Made by a program: the position numbers and the translations under genes
In this document: positions 1 to 5,092 of the stretch, in pieces
Layout of the letters: each line of letters opens with the position of its first letter
How positions within the stretch are numbered: position 1 is the first letter of the stretch
The notes under the pieces: model-generated
What the model was told of the DNA's origin: nothing
The model's input: only the letters and a program-made list of their open reading frames with translations
Database searches by the model: none
NCBI GenBank assembly: GCA_018970845.1
Contig: JAGWVO010000190.1
Coordinates: 1-7,092 of the forward strand
From: Planctomycetota bacterium
GTDB taxonomy: Bacteria > Planctomycetota > Planctomycetia > Gemmatales > Gemmataceae
Reading direction: 5' to 3'
Length of the DNA: 7,092 bases

Positions 1-42
1 ACGGTGGACATCGATCGACTCCGTGGCCTTGGCGGGCTGCAT
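1..42 (-). CDS. Possible N-terminus of an unidentified gene (runs off left edge)
   Basis: On the minus strand an ATG at 42 opens a frame that stays open to the window edge, giving only 14 codons (MQPAKATESIDVHR). Eleven of the 13 codons after the ATG end in G or C, which matches the coding bias of the sure genes here. It lies just beyond the terminator of the aminotransferase gene on the same strand, where a new gene could begin. A TATACT box on the minus strand (67-62) sits at a suitable distance for a promoter, but I see no matching -35 box and no clear ribosome binding site. Too little sequence is present to name a product. The opposite strand is also open here, so this could be chance. 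Confidence 0.3.
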   Translation of the reverse strand, partial: MQPAKATESIDVHR

Positions 43-74
43 GCGCCGAACACCGATGGCCAGTATACGGTTGG

Positions 75-112
75 AAAAACAGTTCGGCCCCGGAGTGGCG
101 GTCACCGGGGCC
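75..112 (-). terminator. Intrinsic terminator of the aminotransferase gene
   Basis: On the minus strand, a perfect 8-bp GC-only stem (GGCCCCGG at 86-93 pairing with CCGGGGCC at 105-112, loop of 11) begins 25 bases after the aminotransferase stop codon. It is followed by GAACTG and then five Ts (79-75). The stem, the U-run and the position fit a Rho-independent terminator for that gene. The U-run is short and separated from the stem by six bases, so termination may be partial. The plus strand has no T-run after the stem. Confidence 0.7.
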
Positions 113-137
113 TGAAAGAGGAATTGAAAAGAATGAA

Positions 138-1367
138 TCAGCCTGAAACCGTCTCGGGGCGGAGGCAACGCCCGATGTTCCTGACGGCCTGCCTGAGGCG
201 CTGCTCGTTTTCAACCAAGGCGAGGCGGAGGTAGCCTTCCCCGGCCTCGCCGAAGCCTCGACCCGGGCTAACGGCGACTTCCGCCTCCTCAAGGAGTTTC
301 ATCGCGAAGTCGATGGATCCCAATCTCTGCTGCCATTCATCGGGGTATTTGGCCCAAACGAACATGGTGGCCTTGGGAGCGTCGACTTGCCAACCAAGCC
401 GCCTCAGGCCATCAACCAGCACATCCCTTCGGCGCTGGTAGATCATGGCCTGTTCAGTGACGAGGTCCTCGCAATGGCGCAGGGCCACGATACCCGCGAT
501 CTGTATCGGCGCGAAAAGGCCGTAGTCGTAATACCCCTTGATGGTGGCCAAAGCGCGAATCATTTCCGGATTGCCCGCGGCGAATCCCACGCGCCATCCG
601 GCCATGTTGTAACCCTTGCTCATCGTCGTGGTTTCCACACCCACATCCCGGGCTCCGGGGGCGCTGAGGAAGCTGGGTGCCTGATATCCGTCATAGCAGA
701 CATCACCGTAGGCGAAATCGTGGATGACCATGAAGCCGTGCTTGCGGGCCAGGGCGACCACATCGACAAAGAAGTCCTTCTCGATGACCGTGGTCGATGG
801 ATTATGGGGATAGTTGAGGATGAGCACCTTGGGACGGGGGTAAAGGTGCTCGGCGACGGTGGCCACCTGGGAAAGGAATCGGTCGGGAGCGGTGCAGTCG
901 AGGCTGATCACATTGCCCGAGGCAAGCATGACCGCGTAGACATGAATGGGAAATGACGGAGCCGGAACCATCGCCGTGTCGCCCGGCCCCAGAAGAGCCA
1001 GGCACATATGGCTGAAAACCTCCTTTGACCCCAAACCGGCAATGATGTCGGTGTCAGGATCGAGGCTGACATCGTGGCGACGCTTGTAGCGAAGGGCAAC
1101 CTCCTTGCGGAGATTGCGCAGGCCGTTGCTGACCGAATACCCGTGGTTGCGCTCGTCCTTCGCCGCCTCGATCAGTTTCTCAATCACCTGGGGATGAGGC
1201 ATGTCCGAGGGGTTGCCCATGCCCAGGTCGATGACATCGATCCCGTCCCTGCGCTTTTGGTATTTCAATGCGTTGATTTTTCCAAAGAGGTAGGGAGGCA
1301 GTCGCTTCACGCGGTCCGCGACCTCGATTTTGAACGGTGTTTGCGGAGTATTCGGTTCGCTCTGCAT
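138..1367 (-). CDS. alaC: AlaC-type PLP-dependent class I/II aminotransferase
   Basis: This is a fold-type I PLP aminotransferase of 409 aa. The family moves amino groups between an amino acid such as alanine or glutamate and a 2-oxo acid in the cytoplasm. Visible motifs, counted from the chosen start, are: N-terminal GMGNPS (50-54), NYPHNP with the cofactor-binding Asn189, HDFAY with Asp217 for the pyridine nitrogen and Tyr220, SKGYNMAGWR with the Schiff-base Lys251 and phosphate-binding Arg259, and YLRLAL with substrate-carboxylate Arg381. The SKxYNMxGWR block and the YDGYQAPSFL segment match E. coli AlaC and its relatives, which are often annotated as LL-diaminopimelate aminotransferase-like. 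I chose the ATG at 1367: GGGG lies 7 bases upstream, and sequence similar to the family begins shortly after it. A longer in-frame reading starts at 1433, but that ATG has no ribosome binding site, its extra 22 residues are Arg-rich and unlike the family, and it overlaps a possible -10 box. The gene ends at its own terminator. The family is certain; the exact substrate, and so the symbol, is less so. Confidence 0.93.
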   Translation of the reverse strand: MQSEPNTPQTPFKIEVADRVKRLPPYLFGKINALKYQKRRDGIDVIDLGMGNPSDMPHPQVIEKLIEAAKDERNHGYSVSNGLRNLRKEVALRYKRRHDVSLDPDTDIIAGLGSKEVFSHMCLALLGPGDTAMVPAPSFPIHVYAVMLASGNVISLDCTAPDRFLSQVATVAEHLYPRPKVLILNYPHNPSTTVIEKDFFVDVVALARKHGFMVIHDFAYGDVCYDGYQAPSFLSAPGARDVGVETTTMSKGYNMAGWRVGFAAGNPEMIRALATIKGYYDYGLFAPIQIAGIVALRHCEDLVTEQAMIYQRRRDVLVDGLRRLGWQVDAPKATMFVWAKYPDEWQQRLGSIDFAMKLLEEAEVAVSPGRGFGEAGEGYLRLALVENEQRLRQAVRNIGRCLRPETVSG

Positions 1368-1428
1368 ATATCGGCCCCGAAAAAGCGCGCGACAAATGGC
1401 CCGAGGTTCGTGTCGGCGACCCTTTTTC

Positions 1429-1457
1429 CTCATAAGTTGAAGATGAGTTCATTCCAA
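1429..1457 (-). promoter_or_regulatory. Candidate sigma70-like promoter for the aminotransferase
   Basis: On the minus strand, TTGGAA (1457-1452) and TATGAG (1434-1429) are 17 bases apart, with four of six consensus matches in each box. Initiation would fall near 1422 and give a leader of about 55 bases before the ATG at 1367. That would exclude the ATG at 1433 as the translation start. The region also has to hold the promoter for the divergent ACT gene. There the best I see is a weak TTGAAG (1437-1442) with CATTTT (1461-1466). Both calls rest on consensus matching by eye. Confidence 0.35.
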
Positions 1458-1510
1458 TCCCATTTTACCAAGCGCCCCGCGGGCGCGATCCGGGCCGAAG
1501 CGGGCTGGGC

Positions 1511-1516
1511 GGGGAG
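1511..1516 (+). promoter_or_regulatory. Ribosome binding site fixing the start of the ACT gene
   Basis: GGGGAG lies 5 bases before the ATG at 1522, which makes that ATG the preferred start over the in-frame ATG at 1531. Confidence 0.6.
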
Positions 1517-1521
1517 CAGAC

Positions 1522-2031
1522 ATGCCAACCATGGGCGGCGACTCCGGATCCCACTCCGGCCTCGGTACCGCGCGCGGTCGCGATTGGCCTGGTGTACGCC
1601 AGTTCAATGTGTTTGTGAAAAACCAGATCGGCGGGTTGGCCAGGGTTGTCCAACATTTTGAAACAACATCCGTTCGCATCGTTTCGATCTCGGTTGTCAA
1701 CTCCGCCGATTGCGCCATCATCCGCCTTGTGCTGAGCGATCCCGAGAGGGCGAGGGAAATCCTGTCGCTCGCCGAGTTGATGTTTTCCGAAAGCGACCTG
1801 CTGATCGTCCGTCTGCCCGATATTCAGGAACCCCTTCTGGGAATGTGCAAGTCGCTGCTGCAGGCTGAGATCAACATTCATTACGCCTACCCCTTGCTGA
1901 TTGGTCCGAAAGGCAGCGCCGCCTTGGCCATGCATGTGGAGGACTTTGAAATGGCGGCGCGGATTCTCGCCAATCGGGGGTTCATGCTTTACACCGAGGA
2001 TGATCTTCTGGGAGATGAGGGACTCAGCTGA
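1522..2031 (+). CDS. Tandem ACT-domain protein
   Basis: The product has 169 aa and two ACT domains with no catalytic domain. Domain 1 is about residues 26-90 (QFNVFVKNQIGGLARV is the first strand, turn and helix). Domain 2 is about 93-163 (LLIVRLPD, then INIHYAYPLL, ending GFMLYTEDDL). ACT pairs usually bind small ligands, most often amino acids, at their interface and act as sensors. Stand-alone two-ACT proteins of this pattern are widespread and mostly uncharacterised. They are sometimes annotated as acetolactate-synthase-regulatory-like, but this is not a normal IlvH/IlvN subunit. The start is fixed by a ribosome binding site at 1511-1516. The first 25 residues are a Gly/Ser/Arg-rich extension before domain 1. 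The gene is divergent from the aminotransferase gene, which suggests, without proving, a link to amino acid control. Its stop codon is 10 bases from the stop of the convergent kinase gene. Confidence 0.9.
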   Translation: MPTMGGDSGSHSGLGTARGRDWPGVRQFNVFVKNQIGGLARVVQHFETTSVRIVSISVVNSADCAIIRLVLSDPERAREILSLAELMFSESDLLIVRLPDIQEPLLGMCKSLLQAEINIHYAYPLLIGPKGSAALAMHVEDFEMAARILANRGFMLYTEDDLLGDEGLS

Positions 2032-2041
2032 ATTGTTTCCG

Positions 2042-2884
2042 CTAGGCTGCCGCGCCGAGTTCCATGAGCCTGATCGCCACCGACCCCAATTCGTCAGCCA
2101 CAGCCGCGGCCGTGGGCCTTGATTCCGGGTCTCGCGCCAGCATCGAGTTCACCAGGCGCGCCAGTTTGGCTGGAATCCGGCACCAACGGCTCGACAAGGG
2201 GCCTGCAGGGTCTCCGTGGTGCCGTTTGATGGTTTCCCGAAGGCTTCCGCATGGCCAAGGACGCCTCTCGGCCAAGGTTTCAAACGCCACGATTCCAAGG
2301 GCGAATATGTCGGCTGAGGGGGCGCCAACGCCGTTGCATCGGCAAATTTCAGGGGCCCAGTAATCCGCCGAGCCCACAAGTTCGATTTCCGTCGCCGTGC
2401 CCTCGTAGGGGTGCCGACCCGACTGGTGTGCGCCGCCCAGGTCGATGAGCCGGTTATTGCCATTGAATTCCTGAAAGATGTTTGCCGGCTGGACATCACC
2501 GTGCACCCAACCGGCACGGTGAAGAACTTCCAATGCTTCGGCGACATGAGAAACCATGTCGATCAGTTCAAGAAGCGTCCAAGGGCGCGCGCTGATTTTT
2601 CGGTGGTCAAGGTTTTCTCCGCGCAGCAGCTTGAGGCAAAGAAACGGCTCCGGGCCGGAGGAGTCAAAGTCCAAAAGACGGGGAAGAGACCGATGTGCCA
2701 CGGTTTGGCAGACCAGCGCCTCATGGCTGATCAACCTTTGGGCCAATGCGGCCCCATCGGTGTTGTCTCGAGGTTTTTTGAGTGCCACATGACGGCCGGT
2801 TGACAGGTTGATGGCTTTCCAGACTTCCGTGACGGGACCGCGCCCCAACAATTCCATCGCCAGCAGGCCGTGTTCGGCATCCAT
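2042..2884 (-). CDS. Stand-alone Ser/Thr protein kinase with atypical catalytic motifs
   Basis: This 280-aa cytoplasmic protein is little more than a Hanks-type kinase domain, with no membrane segment or sensor domain. Motifs in order are: glycine loop LGRGPVTEVW (13-22, third Gly replaced by Thr19), VALK with the ATP-anchoring Lys36, a helix-C Glu near residue 55, catalytic loop HGDVQPAN (128-135; Asp130 and Asn135 present, Arg replaced by Gly, and the usual Lys replaced by Gln132), metal-binding DLG (Asp148, Phe to Leu), APE (177-179), DIFALG (Asp192), and the late Arg256 in DPESRP. All core residues needed for ATP and magnesium are present, so activity is possible. As an HGD (non-RD) kinase it may not need activation-loop phosphorylation. 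I chose the ATG at 2884, although neither it nor the upstream TTG at 2905, which would add 7 residues, has a good ribosome binding site. The target is unknown. It is convergent with the ACT gene and divergent from the secreted-protein gene. Confidence 0.88.
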   Translation of the reverse strand: MDAEHGLLAMELLGRGPVTEVWKAINLSTGRHVALKKPRDNTDGAALAQRLISHEALVCQTVAHRSLPRLLDFDSSGPEPFLCLKLLRGENLDHRKISARPWTLLELIDMVSHVAEALEVLHRAGWVHGDVQPANIFQEFNGNNRLIDLGGAHQSGRHPYEGTATEIELVGSADYWAPEICRCNGVGAPSADIFALGIVAFETLAERRPWPCGSLRETIKRHHGDPAGPLSSRWCRIPAKLARLVNSMLARDPESRPTAAAVADELGSVAIRLMELGAAA

Positions 2885-2911
2885 GAAGGGGCCATCGTCA
2901 CTCAAATGGAT

Positions 2912-2981
2912 TCAACTTGAGACAACCAAGGCGCGGCGTGAAAAAGCTGCAAACCCGTCAAAATCAGCCCAAGTTCACTTG
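2912..2981. promoter_or_regulatory. Short palindromes between the kinase and secreted-protein genes
   Basis: The 170 bases between the two divergent starts must hold both promoters, yet I find no convincing paired -35 and -10 boxes. TTGACC (2980-2985, plus strand) has no good -10 at normal spacing. TTGACG on the minus strand near 2962-2957 likewise lacks a partner. Two palindromes stand out: CAAGT-TC-ACTTG (2970-2981) and TCAA-C-TTGA (2912-2920). They share an AAGTT/AACTT core. They could be operator half-sites for a regulator acting on both genes, but such short palindromes also arise by chance. Confidence 0.2.
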
Positions 2982-3041
2982 ACCTGTTCGACGATGAATG
3001 GGCATTGGCGGAATTGGATAGAGGTTTCCGTGGGCCTTGTT

Positions 3042-3046
3042 GGGGA
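3042..3046 (+). promoter_or_regulatory. Ribosome binding site fixing the start of the secreted-protein gene
   Basis: GGGGA lies 8 bases before the ATG at 3055 but only 2 bases before the ATG at 3049. This favours 3055, the start that also gives a classic signal peptide (MKIWHALAAF). Confidence 0.5.
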
Positions 3047-3054
3047 ATATGGTC

Positions 3055-3120
3055 ATGAAAATTTGGCACGCCCTGGCCGCGTTCACCCTGATGGGCTTAG
3101 GCATGCAAGGCGCGCAAGCC
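3055..3120 (+). other. Signal peptide coding region
   Basis: Residues 1-22 have a basic start, a hydrophobic core and an AQA site, which fits signal peptidase I cleavage before Gln23. There is no cysteine, so the protein is not a lipoprotein. Confidence 0.8.
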
Positions 3121-3477
3121 CAGACGATCAATAATGTTCCAACCTTGGTTTCGCGGTCGAACGGTTCCAATGCCACCGTCAATTCCATCATGAGCTACAT
3201 GGCCAAGTTTCTTGGCTTCAACAATGGCAACTCCCCCGCGACATCTCCATTGGGCCAAGGCACCAACGCCTTCAACCTGCCTTCAAACGCTCCCATCGCT
3301 TCTCCCATGTATGTGAACAGGGGAAGCAAGAAACTTTCCGACTTCTTCTTCAAGCCCGCCAACAACACCATCATTTCGAACACCCCGACAATCGGTCGCA
3401 GCACTTTTCCAACCCAAGCCCAACTGCCTGGACGGGCTTACCTGAACCAGTTTGGGTACACCAACTACAACCGCTGA
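3055..3477 (+). CDS. Small secreted Asn/Ser/Thr-rich protein of unknown function
   Basis: I do not recognise a family. The 140-aa product begins with a clear Sec signal peptide: Lys2, a hydrophobic core, then MQGAQA with likely cleavage by signal peptidase I after Ala22. The mature part, about 118 residues, has no cysteine. It holds 18 Asn (about 15%) and 24 Ser plus Thr (about 20%), with ten Pro spread through it, so it is probably extended or poorly folded. The only bulky patches are around YMAKFLGF, DFFFKP and the Tyr-rich end (AYLNQFGYTNYNR). It lacks a lipobox, membrane anchor or sorting motif. It carries three Asn-x-Ser/Thr sites (NGS, NAT, NNT), which may mean nothing in a bacterium. 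In-frame starts at 3037 (TTG) and 3049 (ATG) are less well supported. It lies 55 bases before a membrane glycosyltransferase gene on the same strand, with no hairpin between them, so the two are probably co-transcribed. Confidence 0.78.
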   Translation: MKIWHALAAFTLMGLGMQGAQAQTINNVPTLVSRSNGSNATVNSIMSYMAKFLGFNNGNSPATSPLGQGTNAFNLPSNAPIASPMYVNRGSKKLSDFFFKPANNTIISNTPTIGRSTFPTQAQLPGRAYLNQFGYTNYNR

Positions 3478-3532
3478 CTGCCGCCGTGTGTTCCCGTTGA
3501 TTTTAAACTCCCAAACCCGTGAAGATCGGGGC

Positions 3533-5092
3533 ATGGATGTCTGTGCCCAAGCCCCAGTTTCCGTGGAAGAACCGCAGACCGGCCGCCTTGGCATTGTGAT
3601 GTCACTGGATGTCCGATTGGTGCTGATCGTCATGGGATTGGCCCTCGGAATCCGTTGGTGGCATTTCGCAACGACTGAGGTGACATCGCGCGACAGCATT
3701 CATTACATCCGGATGGCGTGGGATATTTCCCAAGGTCGGGTCATTCATGCCATTCGCAATTCCGAGCAGCATCCGGGTTACCCGTTTTGGATTTGCGCCG
3801 TTGACACGGTGGTAGGTCCCCTGATGCCAGGATCGTTAGCGGAGCGGTATCAGCGCTCGTCCCAGGTTGCCAGCATTATTGCCAGTGTCGCGCTTGTTCC
3901 CGTGGCTTACATGCTTTCAAGGCAGATGTTCTCTTCATGGGGGGCGTTCCTGGGTTGCCTGTTCATCCAAGTTCTGCCAGCCATGGCCCGATTGTTCGCC
4001 GACGGGCTATCCGAGGCACTTTTCCTCCTACTGGTCATGTCCTCCATGCTGTTCGGCTACATCGCCTTGCGCGGTCAAAAATTGTGGCCCTATGCCTTGT
4101 GCGGTTTGTCGGGGGGAATGGCCTACCTTGTGAGGCCCGAAGGCGCGTTGTTCCCTGTCGCATTCGGATTGGTTCTGTTTGGCATGACAATGCAGCGCGC
4201 CGGCGCGCCTTGGTTGCGGCCGGCGGCGGCCTTGGCGCTCGGATTCCTGATCATGGCGGTTCCGTTTGTCGCGATTGTCGGAAAGCTGACCAGCAAGCCG
4301 ACAGCCAACCGGGTTCTCACGGCGGACAGCGTGTCCGCCCCCGTTCCACCCGATTCCCCGCTGATCGCCTCATGGTTCACGAGCTCTTCCCACGGCATGG
4401 GGAGGGAAGCGTGGGCCTTGTGGATTTTCCTTGGAATGCTGGCCAGGGGAACGTTGTTCGTCCTCTGGTTGCCTGCCTTGCTGACGCTGATTTTCTGTCG
4501 GAATCATGTATGGACTCAGCCGGGAACGATTGCCGTTGTCATCGCTTGCACGGGCCTTGAAGTGTTGCTGCAACGGGTTGCCGCAACCATGGGATACTTG
4601 TCCGACCGGCACATGATTGTGATCGTGGCTTTCGCGGCCATCCTTGCGGGGGGTGGAATCAGCGAATTCTGCAACCGATTTTTGGGATGGCGCCGGATCT
4701 TGGTGGCGGGAATTCTCGTGCTTCCTTTATTAGCGGTGGGCCTTTACAGGACTGTGGAGCCATTGCACGGCAATCGCGCCGGTTTCAAGCAAGCCGGACA
4801 ATGGATCGCGGCAAACACACCGATTGGCGACCCGGTAGTCGACCCATTCTGCTGGACTCACTTTTATGCCGGCAGGTTGTTCCTTGAGGCGGAAACCAAG
4901 GGGTTGCCGATCACCCATCCCAGGCGGTTGCTTGTCGTCGTCGATCGTTCGGCCAGCAAGCATGAGAGGCTGCCTGTCCAAAGCGAGGACAAGCTCAAGG
5001 AGAAAGGCGGGACTCCCGTGTTCACCTTCGAGTCCTCCCGGCGGAGGACAGGGGAGGGCGTGGTGGTTTACGCCGTTCCGCTCGGATCCTGA
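3533..5092 (+). CDS. GT39/PMT-like polytopic membrane glycosyltransferase
   Basis: The 519-aa product looks like a lipid-linked-sugar glycosyltransferase of the PMT/ArnT superfamily (GT-C fold). These enzymes use polyprenyl-phosphate sugars on the outer face of the inner membrane to modify proteins or lipids. Evidence: a first membrane helix (28-43) followed by an outer loop with SRDSIHYI, where Asp54 is a candidate catalytic acid. Then comes an EQHPGYPFW segment (78-86), typical of bacterial family members, and about eleven hydrophobic helices in all. Late segments ANTPIGDPVVDPF and HFYAGR, then a soluble C-terminal tail (VVVDRSASKHERLP), also match such proteins. The canonical Asp-Glu of true PMTs is Asp-Ser here, so the sugar and acceptor cannot be named. 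I chose ATG 3533, with a weak GAAGA 7 bases upstream; the frame is open further back to 3452 and an alternative ATG is at 3599. It follows the secreted-protein gene and overlaps the convergent transporter gene by 25 bases. Confidence 0.85.
   Translation: MDVCAQAPVSVEEPQTGRLGIVMSLDVRLVLIVMGLALGIRWWHFATTEVTSRDSIHYIRMAWDISQGRVIHAIRNSEQHPGYPFWICAVDTVVGPLMPGSLAERYQRSSQVASIIASVALVPVAYMLSRQMFSSWGAFLGCLFIQVLPAMARLFADGLSEALFLLLVMSSMLFGYIALRGQKLWPYALCGLSGGMAYLVRPEGALFPVAFGLVLFGMTMQRAGAPWLRPAAALALGFLIMAVPFVAIVGKLTSKPTANRVLTADSVSAPVPPDSPLIASWFTSSSHGMGREAWALWIFLGMLARGTLFVLWLPALLTLIFCRNHVWTQPGTIAVVIACTGLEVLLQRVAATMGYLSDRHMIVIVAFAAILAGGGISEFCNRFLGWRRILVAGILVLPLLAVGLYRTVEPLHGNRAGFKQAGQWIAANTPIGDPVVDPFCWTHFYAGRLFLEAETKGLPITHPRRLLVVVDRSASKHERLPVQSEDKLKEKGGTPVFTFESSRRRTGEGVVVYAVPLGS
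5032..5049. terminator. Hairpin within the convergent gene ends, possible weak terminator of the transporter gene
   Basis: A perfect 7-bp stem, GTCCTCC (5032-5038) with GGAGGAC (5043-5049), closes a 4-base loop. It lies inside the last codons of the glycosyltransferase gene and begins 18 bases past the transporter stop on the minus strand. There is no T-run on either strand, so it is not a classic intrinsic terminator. It could slow polymerase or protect an mRNA end, or simply follow from the codons used for SSRRR. Confidence 0.25.

Noticed and set aside
140..163. The same peptide PETVSG is encoded on both strands at the aminotransferase C-terminus
   Set aside because: It results from an imperfect palindrome in a short GC-rich stretch. 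The plus-strand frame is not a supported gene, so this is a coincidence.
4..234. A 76-codon plus-strand frame at the left edge
   Set aside because: It starts with GTG without a ribosome binding site, runs through the terminator hairpin into the antisense of the aminotransferase end, and looks like no protein family.
387..956. A 189-codon plus-strand frame opposite the aminotransferase
   Set aside because: It is antisense to conserved aminotransferase codons, including the PHNP and HDFAY blocks, and has no family resemblance.
1567..1578. A perfect 12-bp palindrome (ACCGCGCGCGGT)
   Set aside because: It lies within the Gly/Arg-rich start of the ACT gene, with no partner copies or nearby promoter. 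It probably reflects base composition.
1465..1935. A 156-codon minus-strand frame opposite the ACT gene
   Set aside because: It is a shadow frame: the plus strand has a good ribosome binding site and two recognisable ACT domains, and the antisense product resembles nothing known.
2032..2041. Possible bidirectional terminator between the ACT and kinase genes
   Set aside because: The gap is only 10 bases, and I found no stable hairpin with T-runs across the joint. TCAGCTGA is a short palindrome without a proper stem-loop.
4195..4208. A perfect 14-bp palindrome (GCGCGCCGGCGCGC)
   Set aside because: It lies inside the glycosyltransferase gene, in codons for Arg, Ala and Gly, and is the kind of pattern expected by chance in GC-rich coding sequence.
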